This document shows positions 1 through 8,342 of a DNA stretch of 28,134 nt, piece after piece. Positions within the stretch are counted from its first letter, which is position 1, and the number at the start of each line of letters is the position of its first letter. The translations under genes were made by a program, and so were the position numbers. Source of the DNA: Alphaproteobacteria bacterium UBA6411 (GTDB lineage Bacteria; Pseudomonadota; Alphaproteobacteria; CAAGCB01; CAG-977); the NCBI GenBank assembly GCA_002438565.1, contig DJPN01000012.1, positions 1 to 28,134 of the forward strand. Direction: 5' to 3'. A model generated the notes under the pieces. The model made no database searches and had not been told where the DNA came from. It was given only the letters and a program-made list of their open reading frames with translations.

Positions 1-716
1 CTGGCGGCGCTCTGCTGCTGACTTGCCAAAGCCGCCGATGCCGACGCGCTCGCCGCCGCCGCTTGGTTCGGTGCGTCTTTAATCGCCGCAATCTCCGCCG
101 CGCACAAAACGACGTCGTTCACCGCGTCAGATACGGTTTTGACGGCTTCGATGTTTCCGCCGACGGTCTGAACGGCGCCGATGTTGTTCATCACCGCTTT
201 GATGAAATCCATGTTTTCCGCATCGGTTTTCACGCTGGCAATGTTCTTTGCCACAATGTCCAGATTGTCTTTGTTGGCGTACAGATCTTCGACTTTCCCG
301 ATGATTTCGGACGGATTGGACGCGGAAAACATATCAACCGCCACGGCGCGCGAGCATTGCTCTTCCAGCTGCTGGCACATCATTGTCAGCGCGTCCAAAT
401 TCCGCTCCAGCAAAGGGGCAGGCATCGGATCGCCGTCGATGTACCGCGTTTCCTGCTTGTAAGGGACATCCCTTAAAATCAGCAGCTCCGCTCCGTTTTC
501 GGGCGCGGCAGTCAAAACGCACGTCCCGCCCGCTGCGTTTCCGGCGCCGCTCAGGGTGTAATCGTCGTCCTGTTTCAGCGTCTGTGTTCGCCCGTCATTC
601 GTTTTGATTTGAACCGATATGTGCGAATCTGCGAAAAACAAAAACGGGACTGCGAATTCGTTCGTCGTCCCGTTGCAGGTGTAGGTGATTTTGTTTGTGC
701 TTGTCGACAGCGTCAT
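1..716 (-). CDS. T7-type tail fibre protein, N-terminal part (cut by window edge)
   Basis: About 238 residues are visible and the C-terminus lies outside the window. The first 110 or so residues follow the T7 tail-fibre N-terminal (virion attachment) pattern: a short strand-rich start, then EFAVPFLFFADSHISVQIK, a GTCVLTAAPENGAELLILRD stretch, and a helix starting LLERNLDALTMMCQQLEEQ. In T7 this domain fixes the fibre to the tail tube. Residues 140-215 are helical, repetitive and probably coiled-coil, and the last visible residues are Ala/Ser-rich, as in fibre shafts. The ATG at 716 has GAGG about 10 bases upstream and follows a terminator, so the gene may have its own transcript or rely on read-through. 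The receptor-binding part is not visible. Confidence 0.82.
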   Translation of the reverse strand, partial: MTLSTSTNKITYTCNGTTNEFAVPFLFFADSHISVQIKTNDGRTQTLKQDDDYTLSGAGNAAGGTCVLTAAPENGAELLILRDVPYKQETRYIDGDPMPAPLLERNLDALTMMCQQLEEQCSRAVAVDMFSASNPSEIIGKVEDLYANKDNLDIVAKNIASVKTDAENMDFIKAVMNNIGAVQTVGGNIEAVKTVSDAVNDVVLCAAEIAAIKDAPNQAAAASASASAALASQQQSAA

Positions 717-734
717 TTTTATTCATCCTCAAAC

Positions 735-764
735 AAAAAAGGCTTCGGAAAACCGAAGCCTTTT
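735..764 (-). terminator. Rho-independent terminator upstream of the tail fibre gene
   Basis: A perfect 8-bp stem (GGCTTCGG/CCGAAGCC) with a 4-base loop is followed on the minus strand by six T. It lies between the small gene ending at 812 and the tail fibre gene, and would reduce fibre expression relative to the other late genes. A short T run on the other side may let it work weakly on the plus strand too. Confidence 0.8.
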
Positions 765-811
765 ACAAAAATTCCAACTTACTTGAATTCTAACAAAATA
801 CTGACGCCGCG

Positions 812-1025
812 TCAATCCCGCAGCGTCAGAACCCCTTCCGCCAGCAGCGCATGAATGGTTTTGACGATGTATTCGTCTTCGACGAACGGAAATTCGTTTG
901 CCTCGAACTCTTCGCGGGTCATGCCCGCGCCGATGCCGACGCGCTTGCAAACCTTGATGTAAAGACCGAAAATGTCGTTGTTATTCAATGGCTTGTTATG
1001 GGGGGGGGGGTACGTTTTCAAACAT
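812..1025 (-). CDS. Small protein of the tail region, reading frame broken at a C11 tract
   Basis: An ATG at 1025 has a good ribosome binding site (GAGAGG, 9 bases upstream) but runs into a stop just after a tract of 11 C (plus-strand G at 1000-1010). With 10 C the frame would read through to 812 and give a 70-residue protein beginning MFENVPPPHNKPLNNNDIFG and ending LLAEGVLTLRD. In the sequence as given, the downstream frame is open only from a TTG near 1084, which has no ribosome binding site and overlaps the binding site of the ATG. The protein is not recognised; it lies between an internal virion protein and the tail fibre, so a small virion or assembly role is possible. The frameshift may be a sequencing error, slippage or phase variation. 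Confidence 0.55.
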
Positions 1026-1089
1026 GTTTTTGTTCCTCTCTTGTTCAAAACTACCCCCTGATTTTGAAAGACGAAAGATGACAATGCGT

Positions 1090-4000
1090 TTATTCTTTCA
1101 CTCTGTACTTTCGCTTTAATTTTTTCAGTATATTTGCCGTAATGTCGTTGATGACTTCCGCTTTCTGCGAATCCGTCTTTCTGGAATAAACGGCTGAAGC
1201 CGTTAATTTTTCGACTTGTTCGGCGAATCCCTTGACGCGCAGCCCGCCGACGGTGAACCCGCGGGCGAAATCCAATCGCGCCTGCGCTTTTCCTTTCGCC
1301 GTCAAATTCTTGAACTCTTTCGCGCGGGTGAAGTCGGACAGCCGCACGTTTTCCCCGGCGGCGGCAAGCCGTTCGATTTCGCGCGCGACGGCGTTTTGGT
1401 CGGCGGTTTTGACGCGCGCGCCGAACAGCAGCGTCATCAGCGGGCTTTCCGCCTTTCGCTCCGTTCCCTCCGACAAATCGACCTTGGCGGACAGGTTTTC
1501 GCGCGCCAGCGGGATTTTCGCGGCGGCGGCGCCGACGATGCCGCGTTCGTTCACGCGTTCTTTCGGATCGATTATTTTTGCGATGTCCGTTGCGATAGCG
1601 GGAATCGACCGCGATAACAGCTGGTCGAAAATGCCGTTTGCGAAATCGTCCGCGGTTTTCAAAGTGTCCTGCTTTTGCGCTTTATCCAGCCATCCGGCGA
1701 TTTCGGACGCTTCTTTTATCCCCGGGATGTTTCCCGCCTGCGACAAAACGGATTTGGCGAACGCGGCGGCTTTTTCGTAAGTTCCCTCGCGTTTTTTCGC
1801 TTCCAGTATGCCGGCGATTGGCGCGGCAAGCGGTCCGAAGTAGTCCAGCGATATGTATTTTCCGCCAATTCTGACGCTGTTGTACACGCCGTTTTTGAAC
1901 CGCACCAAATCTTTTTCTTTCTGGCTGGCAAGGTCGAACGGCGAAATATAGTCGTCGGGCTTCAGCAGCTCCGCGACGCCGAACGCCAGCAGCCAGCCGA
2001 TGCCGTTTCGGATGGCGGAACGGATGACGCTCTTGCTGGTGTCGCTGATGACGCCCGTCCTGAAATCCCGCGCGATTTGGCTGATGTTCTGCGGCAGCAG
2101 AGCGCGCCCCGCGCCGAACGAATATTCCAGTCCCAGCGATACGACGTTGGCGGGAGTCTGCACGAACGGCATGACGAAATCGCCGACGCGCGCCGAACCC
2201 GATGCGTCGTTCAGAATGTTTCTGATTTTTCCGGAAAACTGCGCGATTTTGCCTTTGTTCGTGAACGTCGAAACTTCCGCGGCGTTGATTGAATTTTCGC
2301 GGATGCGCGTCCCGATGGCGGTTTGCGGCGTGTACAAAACGGCGTCGTTGAACAATTCCGTCGCGCGGCGCTTCAGCCCTTCGCCCGCGTATCCTTCCGC
2401 GGCGGCTTGCTTTGTTGCTTCCAAATTCGCGTTGTCGGCAAAGTTGACGGCTTTAGATACCGCGTCGCCTGCGCCCAAAGACCAGTCGAACACGGCTTTT
2501 TCCATCTTGCGCACCCACGCGCGGAAAGCGCCGTCCCCCGCGGACGACATAAACCGTTCGCCGAACACGCGCCCCGGATCGTCCAGCTCGCCCTTGCGAA
2601 CGACGGACATCATCACGCCCGAAGCTTTGTATACGTCGAAATCGTATTTCAGATAATCGCGCACGGCGGCGGAATCGACGGCTTTTGCGGACGATTTCAA
2701 AAACAGACGGCGTGCGATACCCTCCGTCAAAAACGTTTCGGCGTTCGACCAAACGTTCAGCAGGGCGGATTTTGGGGACAGCAGCATATTGGCGCGCCCC
2801 AGCGAATTGACCGCCAAAGCGACAGCGTTTGTCGGGGTCATGGATGCCGCCAAATCTTTAATCTCTTTGATTTTCCGCATGGTTTCGATGGACGGGTTTC
2901 CGGCGGGGTTTTCGGCAAAATCGGCTTTTACGCTGCCGGCAAGCTCCGACGCTTTCGCCAAAATGCGCTCGGCTTCGTCGGCGCGGATTGTAACGCCCAA
3001 AGCGTCCTCAATGTTTCGCGCGACCTCGTCGTAAACGGCATCGTAGGCTTTTCCGACGGCGGAACGATCGCTTTGGAACAGCTCCATTTGCTTGCCCGTG
3101 ATGGATTGGACCTTTTGAACGACGCGACGGACGGCTTCGTTTGCCTGCGCTTCCGTTTTGGCGGTCGAAATTTCGCGCGCCGCGTCGCTTGCCGTCTGCG
3201 AAACAAACTTGTCGACGCGCCCGTCGATGCTGGCGGCGGCGGGCATATTCGCCAAAACGTCTTTGGACAGGCTGTTTTTGCGCATCAGCAGAACACGCTT
3301 CAGCCAATAGGCGGGATTCGTGATGTCTTGGTTCAGCCGTTCGGCGGAAATTTCCTGTCCGCGCCGCGTCTGCTCCAAAGTGTGCAGCCGCAAAACGCGC
3401 GTATACTCTTTGACGTTTCCGGCGGCAAGCATTTTCTGTTCGTATTCAATCATCAGCGCGGTGCGCAGAACGCCGTCGTCGGTCGCGATGTCGCCGTCGA
3501 TCATCTTGCGCGCCGTATCGATGCCCTGCGTTTCGATTAGGTTGATTGCCTTTTGGCTTGCGTCCGCCAAATGTGCCTCTTCGTACCGTGTCGAAACGGC
3601 GTCTTCGTTCAGCAAACCGTTCAAACGGTTCAGTCTGTTCTGCCGTTCCTGCGCCTGCGACACTTTCCCGTCTGCGCTTTCGGCGGCGGCGGGCGCGCGC
3701 CAGTACGCGCCGGACAATTCGTCGGAACGAACGGCGGGCGTTTTGTCGGCGGATGGCGATTGCTTCTTTTGAACGGCTGGGACGCTTTCTTTTTCAGGCT
3801 CGAAACGGCTTCCGGCGGCGGGCAGAACGGCGGGCGGCAGGCTGCCTGTCGTCATGGATTGGAAAAAACGGATGATGTCTTCGCTCAGCGGTTCTTTCGA
3901 CGGCTGGTTCATTTCGTTGTACACGCGTTTCAGCCATTTGTCGTAACGCTGATAGGTCGGCGTGATGTCGCTGTCTTGCGTGCGCGGCAGATTGCCGTCC

Positions 4001-6093
4001 AGCAAATACTGCTCATAGCCCCGCGCGAATTGTTCCTGCGCGCGGCGGTTGATGGTTTTGCCGTCTTTGACCCCCAGCCAGTTCAATGCCAGATTGAACG
4101 TGTCGACGTATTCGTCGGACGCCGATTTCGTATTCGCCCATGTTTCCTGCTCCGTCAGCCAGAAATGCGCCAATTCGTGGGGCAGGGTCGAAAAATCCGC
4201 GTCTTTCGTCAAACGGATGATGTTTTCGGCTTGTGAATACGCCCCGCGGCGGACGATTTTCCGCTGTTCCAGCGATGTATTGATTTCCTTTCGGATTTCG
4301 CTTATAATGTTTTTAAGGGAATGACCATAGGGAGCTACAGAGATTGGCGGTTTGCCTAAAGGAGCCGATGGGTTGTTGGTCGGTCCTATGGCTTTCCCCT
4401 TATTTATCCAAACATCGACCCCTTTTTTACCTGTCGATTTAAAAATCGTAGAAATATAGTTTTTGCTTTTTCCCAAAGCTATAGCCACGCCATAAAATCC
4501 GGATGGTGTTTTTATTTTTACCAATAGACTATTTTGTGCTAAATCCGTGCGTTCGCTTGACAAGCTGACTTTTTCGACGTGGTCAATGTTTTGAAATACA
4601 GTTTCAAAATCGGAACGCGTCAAATTGTGTCCGCTAATATCATGATTGATTATAAAATCGGGTAAAGCCAGTTCCGCTCCGCTTTTTGTCATGTATGAAA
4701 AATAACGGGGGCGATTTTCCTCTTTTTTTACGACGCTGTCGTAAAAATCGCCGACATTGTCGATTTTGCTGCGGAACATCGCCTGCTCGAACACGCCGTC
4801 TTCGGTCAGGGCGAATCCGTGGTTTTTGAACGCGATGCCGCCGTTTTCAAAAACGATTTGCGCGCCCGTCAAAACGTCGTCGATGGCGACGCCGCGGCGG
4901 TTCGCTTCCGCCAAAACCTGATCGGCGAACATGGACGACGTTTGCTGAACGTAATCCTGCCGCTCGTCGGGGGACAGATGCTTGAACGCTTCCGATGCGT
5001 CCATCGCTTTGGCGGTCGCGTCCATCATCGCGGAATAGATTTCGCCGTGCTTGTTGCGCAGCTCTTCGGACAGGGACAATTCCTTGACGACAACGCCCGT
5101 CATTGTGTCGACGGATGCGTCGTAAAGGGCATTGACGACGGTTTCCAAATCCTTTTCGGGAACGGTGCCGCGCAAACGGTCGCGGTACATGTTTTTGACG
5201 TCATGTCTGTTTTTCAGCGAAAACGCTCCGGCGGTCGTGCCGCCGACAATTCCGCCGACTACGCCTTGAACAAGCGCGTCGTAAATTTCTTGAGGGATTT
5301 TCGATACGTCGACCGTTCCGTCCGCCCAGCCGAACCCCATCGCCGCGACGGCTTGCAGCGTTTCCGTCGACGCTTCGGAAAACGCGGATTGCGCGGCGGC
5401 AACAATCGGCTTTTTGCTGGTGCGCAGAAACGGCATGATTTTGCTTAAATTGACCTTTTCCAAAACACCCGCCGCCGCACCGTAGGACGCGGTCGCCGAA
5501 AACTCCGCCGCCGCTTGTTTGGCGGACAAATCTTCGGGGGCTTGCCCGCGACTTCGCGCCGTGTCCATGCGCTTTTCCGTTTCGCCCGCGATTTCCTGCG
5601 CGACGCCCGTTGCGACCGCGCCCGCGCCACCCGTAGCGTATGCCGCCAGCAACATGGTCGCCATGTTGCCGAATCCGTTTCCGACGGAGTACGCCATGGT
5701 TGACCGTTCGTCCGTTTCCAATCCGAACAGCGCGTCCGATTTTTCGGTGATTGATTTGTTCAAAACGTCGATTTGACGCGCTCCGGTTTTGATCATTTCG
5801 CGCCCCCATTCGGAAACGGCGGAATCCTCGCCGAACATGCCGCCGACGGCAACCAGCCCTTTGCCGCCGAACATCATCAGCGCGGACGGGATTTTAACAG
5901 CCTGTGCAACGCCTTCGACCGCGCCCGCGCCCAAACGCGTGACCTTTCCGTGCCGCGGACGCAGCAGACCGCTTTCCAGCGAATCGGCGTTCTTCACCAA
6001 AACGGAACGCGTGATGTCGGACATCTGAATGTATTTTGCGGGACCACTCTTGATGTCGTCGGGCAAATCAAATCGGGGATATGTTTTTTCCAT
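1090..6093 (-). CDS. Large polyvalent internal virion protein with nuclease-like and metallopeptidase domains
   Basis: A 1667-residue protein at the place of T7 gp16, the last ejected internal protein. The first 300 residues hold several Gly/Ala-rich hydrophobic stretches (near 60-90, 137-165, 230-258 and 275-297) that could insert into membranes. Residues about 435-605 resemble the phage Barnase/EndoU/ColicinE5/RelE-like (PBECR) nuclease domains of polyvalent proteins (NHDISGHNLTRSDFETV, then GVAIALGKSKNYISTIF). H639-E-L-A-H643 is a zincin metal-binding motif, with EQFARGYEQYL downstream as a likely part of the same fold. The C-terminal half, including MLLSPKSALLNVWSN near 1100-1120, matches the long helical region seen in such proteins (LPD38-like). 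I infer a protein injected with the DNA that also carries enzymatic effectors. The gene starts one base after the preceding stop. No lytic transglycosylase motif was noticed. Confidence 0.75.
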   Translation of the reverse strand: MEKTYPRFDLPDDIKSGPAKYIQMSDITRSVLVKNADSLESGLLRPRHGKVTRLGAGAVEGVAQAVKIPSALMMFGGKGLVAVGGMFGEDSAVSEWGREMIKTGARQIDVLNKSITEKSDALFGLETDERSTMAYSVGNGFGNMATMLLAAYATGGAGAVATGVAQEIAGETEKRMDTARSRGQAPEDLSAKQAAAEFSATASYGAAAGVLEKVNLSKIMPFLRTSKKPIVAAAQSAFSEASTETLQAVAAMGFGWADGTVDVSKIPQEIYDALVQGVVGGIVGGTTAGAFSLKNRHDVKNMYRDRLRGTVPEKDLETVVNALYDASVDTMTGVVVKELSLSEELRNKHGEIYSAMMDATAKAMDASEAFKHLSPDERQDYVQQTSSMFADQVLAEANRRGVAIDDVLTGAQIVFENGGIAFKNHGFALTEDGVFEQAMFRSKIDNVGDFYDSVVKKEENRPRYFSYMTKSGAELALPDFIINHDISGHNLTRSDFETVFQNIDHVEKVSLSSERTDLAQNSLLVKIKTPSGFYGVAIALGKSKNYISTIFKSTGKKGVDVWINKGKAIGPTNNPSAPLGKPPISVAPYGHSLKNIISEIRKEINTSLEQRKIVRRGAYSQAENIIRLTKDADFSTLPHELAHFWLTEQETWANTKSASDEYVDTFNLALNWLGVKDGKTINRRAQEQFARGYEQYLLDGNLPRTQDSDITPTYQRYDKWLKRVYNEMNQPSKEPLSEDIIRFFQSMTTGSLPPAVLPAAGSRFEPEKESVPAVQKKQSPSADKTPAVRSDELSGAYWRAPAAAESADGKVSQAQERQNRLNRLNGLLNEDAVSTRYEEAHLADASQKAINLIETQGIDTARKMIDGDIATDDGVLRTALMIEYEQKMLAAGNVKEYTRVLRLHTLEQTRRGQEISAERLNQDITNPAYWLKRVLLMRKNSLSKDVLANMPAAASIDGRVDKFVSQTASDAAREISTAKTEAQANEAVRRVVQKVQSITGKQMELFQSDRSAVGKAYDAVYDEVARNIEDALGVTIRADEAERILAKASELAGSVKADFAENPAGNPSIETMRKIKEIKDLAASMTPTNAVALAVNSLGRANMLLSPKSALLNVWSNAETFLTEGIARRLFLKSSAKAVDSAAVRDYLKYDFDVYKASGVMMSVVRKGELDDPGRVFGERFMSSAGDGAFRAWVRKMEKAVFDWSLGAGDAVSKAVNFADNANLEATKQAAAEGYAGEGLKRRATELFNDAVLYTPQTAIGTRIRENSINAAEVSTFTNKGKIAQFSGKIRNILNDASGSARVGDFVMPFVQTPANVVSLGLEYSFGAGRALLPQNISQIARDFRTGVISDTSKSVIRSAIRNGIGWLLAFGVAELLKPDDYISPFDLASQKEKDLVRFKNGVYNSVRIGGKYISLDYFGPLAAPIAGILEAKKREGTYEKAAAFAKSVLSQAGNIPGIKEASEIAGWLDKAQKQDTLKTADDFANGIFDQLLSRSIPAIATDIAKIIDPKERVNERGIVGAAAAKIPLARENLSAKVDLSEGTERKAESPLMTLLFGARVKTADQNAVAREIERLAAAGENVRLSDFTRAKEFKNLTAKGKAQARLDFARGFTVGGLRVKGFAEQVEKLTASAVYSRKTDSQKAEVINDITANILKKLKRKYRVKE
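4280..4720 (-). other. AT-rich inserted segment inside the polyvalent protein gene (nuclease-like domain)
   Basis: This stretch is visibly richer in A and T than the rest of the gene, with codons such as ATA, TTA and AAT that are rare on either side. It encodes residues about 458-605, the PBECR-like nuclease region, and reads through in frame with no stop. The sharp change in composition on both sides suggests a domain cassette gained by recombination. The edges are approximate because they were judged by eye. Confidence 0.65.
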
Positions 6094-6094
6094 G

Positions 6095-7699
6095 TCAATT
6101 TCCTTTGATGACGGGGGTTATTCCGTTCAGTTCGACGAATTCGCCGACGACGCCGTCGCCCAAATCGACCAAATCGCCTTTTTGTTTTCCGGCGAACGCG
6201 GGGAACATGACGTTCAGCGCGTCGCTCAGCGCTTGCCTGTAAATGCCGTCCGCCGCGTCGGCTTGTCCGTTCGCGGCGGCTGTCAGCATGGCGGAAAATC
6301 CGTCCGCCAAAATGCGCTGCGCTTTCTGCGGGTAAAGTCCGAATTCCGCGCCCAGCAGGTTCTTGCGCGAATCGGCGACGGCGCGGCGTACAGTTCTCCA
6401 ATTTTGGCGGTCAGCCATTTCGCTGATCTGCGTCATGGCTTGTTCAAACTTTACCAGCGACGGCATTGCCTTTTTGAAATCCGCGCGAATGGTTTTGTCC
6501 TGCGCGATTTTGCTCAGCGCGTCTTTGTGCTTTGCGAAATCGTCCGCTTCCAGCTTGCCGTTCTGGTTCGCGCCCATCATTTGCGCCAAAACGTCGGCGG
6601 CTTTTGAAATGATTGCGCCCTGCTGTTCTTTCGTTTCGTCGGGCATGGCGGCGATTTTTTCGATTTCCGCGCCGAAATCCGTGAATTTGATAAAATCCGT
6701 TTCGGCGTTCGGATTGGGAACGGCGGCTAAAGCGTCTTCCCATTTTTTGCGTTTTTCCTCGTTGCCTCTGAAATCGAACGCGTCTATTTTGGCTTGCGTC
6801 GGGGACTGCCAGAAATCCAATTCCTGCAGCGAACGGTTCAAACGGTCGGTTTGCAGCGCGGTTTCCTGCGCGACGCGCTCCATGTTTTCTATTTTTTTCA
6901 GCGCGGTTTCTTTTTTGATTGTTTTGAACCAGTCGGGATTTTTTTTCATAAACTCCCGCGCTTTTTGCGGTTCGGCAAGCATGCTTTCCAAAATCTTGTT
7001 TTCCGCGCCCGACAGGTAATTCATCTGCTCTTCGGGGGTCATGTATTCCGCGTATTCGCCCGCCAGCAGATTTTCGCGCAAACGATTGGGATTTTCCTGC
7101 AAATCGTTTTGCATGGATATGTACGAATAGCCGCGACCCGCGCGCTTGACCAGCCTGTCCTTTTCCGCGGCAGGCAAAACGGCGGCGTTGACGGCGGCGG
7201 CGGTTTCTTGCGCGGCTTCTTTGAACTTGTCGGGATTGTTCAAAACAAACGTGCTTTGCGCGTCGATGATTTTTTCGCAGGCTTTGGCGTTTTCCAAAAA
7301 CGTTCCTTCGATTTTGGCTTGCTCGGCTTGACTTAAAAAACTGGCGATAAGGGCGGGCTTTGCGTCGTCGACGGCTTGGGCGTAATACGCGGAACGGTTC
7401 GCGCGGGTCGCGGCGGACAGTTCCTTGCCCAGCTGTTTTTGCATGTCCTCGGTCAAACTTTCGACGTTTCCGCTGGCGGCGCGTTCGGCGAACCAGCCGG
7501 ACATTTTCGCTTGAACTTCCGCCATGTCGGCGCGGGCTTTCAGCGTCTGGTTTCGGTTTTCGATGTCCAGAACGGCTTTGCCCAAATCTTTCAGCGCGCC
7601 GCCGACCTGATAAACGGCGGTGTCTTCGGCGCGCGCGCTTTCCTGCTTCAAAACGGGTTCTTTGCGGACGTTTGATTGAAACAACATAATATCGGGCAT
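6095..7699 (-). CDS. Internal virion protein (T7 gp15 position)
   Basis: A 534-residue, almost wholly helical, Ala/Glu/Lys-rich protein without cysteine-rich or membrane motifs. It starts MPDIMLFQSNVRKEP and carries long coiled-coil-like regions such as EVQAKMSGWFAERAASGNVE. Its place between a gp14-like and a gp16-like gene, its length and its helical make-up match the second internal core protein of T7-like podoviruses, which forms part of the ejection channel. The ATG at 7699 has GGAGG 8 bases upstream, overlapping the end of the gp14-like gene, and the stop lies one base before the next start, so translation is probably coupled. The assignment rests mainly on gene order. Confidence 0.65.
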   Translation of the reverse strand: MPDIMLFQSNVRKEPVLKQESARAEDTAVYQVGGALKDLGKAVLDIENRNQTLKARADMAEVQAKMSGWFAERAASGNVESLTEDMQKQLGKELSAATRANRSAYYAQAVDDAKPALIASFLSQAEQAKIEGTFLENAKACEKIIDAQSTFVLNNPDKFKEAAQETAAAVNAAVLPAAEKDRLVKRAGRGYSYISMQNDLQENPNRLRENLLAGEYAEYMTPEEQMNYLSGAENKILESMLAEPQKAREFMKKNPDWFKTIKKETALKKIENMERVAQETALQTDRLNRSLQELDFWQSPTQAKIDAFDFRGNEEKRKKWEDALAAVPNPNAETDFIKFTDFGAEIEKIAAMPDETKEQQGAIISKAADVLAQMMGANQNGKLEADDFAKHKDALSKIAQDKTIRADFKKAMPSLVKFEQAMTQISEMADRQNWRTVRRAVADSRKNLLGAEFGLYPQKAQRILADGFSAMLTAAANGQADAADGIYRQALSDALNVMFPAFAGKQKGDLVDLGDGVVGEFVELNGITPVIKGN

Positions 7700-7700
7700 T

Positions 7701-8342
7701 TTACTTACCTCCGGCGGACGATCCGATTTGACCGCCGATGTTGGCGAACATGACGGCGGCGGTCGGATTGCCCGTCATGGCACCCAAAGCGCCACCGATA
7801 ACCGAACCGACGGCGTTTCCGACAGCGGCTTTGCGGGCGCGTTTCTGCTGTTCGGCGGCTTCGCGCAGCTGCGTCGACACCGAACGGCGCACCTGTTCGC
7901 GCATGGCGGCGATGTCGTCTTCGGCAATGATTAGGTTGGAACGCTGCACGTCCGTGAACGATTTTGCGGAAATTCCCGACGCGTTGACGGCAACGCGGTT
8001 TTTGGCGAAAACCTGCTCGTTGTTTCGGCGCTGAACGCCGATGTTGTATTCCAGCGCGGCGTATGTTTCCCGCGCGTTGCTCCACAGCGTCTTGAAATTG
8101 CGCTTGGCGGCTTGATAGGCGGAAATCCCCTGCAGAACGTTGCCCAGAACGGCGGCGCCCATGCCCGCGGTTTCCGCGCCGGAAAATCCGGAAAACGCGC
8201 CGTCGGATGCGCTTGCGGCAGCGCTTGCCTCGGCGGCTTGGTCGACCGTGCCGCCGATGGTGAACACGCCGTCCGCCCGCGAACCGCCGCCGATGGATAA
8301 AACGCTGTCGACGGGATCTTGATTGAACGTGAAAACAGCCAT
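7701..8342 (-). CDS. Internal virion protein, T7 gp14-like
   Basis: A 213-residue protein with a Gly/Ala/Ser-rich N-terminal half, a central helix pair (YAALEYNIGVQRRNNEQVFA and RQQ-type charged segments up to EAAEQQKRARKAA) and a C-terminal Gly/Ala hydrophobic stretch (GNAVGSVIGGALGAMTG). This layout is typical of the small internal core protein (gp14 family) of T7-like phages, which inserts in the outer membrane during DNA ejection. The gene starts directly after the stop of tail tubular protein B (TAAATG) and is followed after one base by the next internal protein gene. I am fairly sure of the family and less sure of the detailed role. Confidence 0.72.
   Translation of the reverse strand: MAVFTFNQDPVDSVLSIGGGSRADGVFTIGGTVDQAAEASAAASASDGAFSGFSGAETAGMGAAVLGNVLQGISAYQAAKRNFKTLWSNARETYAALEYNIGVQRRNNEQVFAKNRVAVNASGISAKSFTDVQRSNLIIAEDDIAAMREQVRRSVSTQLREAAEQQKRARKAAVGNAVGSVIGGALGAMTGNPTAAVMFANIGGQIGSSAGGK

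Noticed and set aside
1026..1084. TTG at 1084 as the true start of the small gene ending at 812
   Set aside because: No ribosome binding site, and the extra residues overlap the good binding site of the ATG at 1025.
2323..3540. Long plus-strand open frame of about 400 codons opposite the giant virion protein gene
   Set aside because: Biased GC-rich codon use on the minus strand leaves long antisense frames. Its product is Arg/Phe/His-rich with no family pattern, and the minus-strand frame has clear domains.
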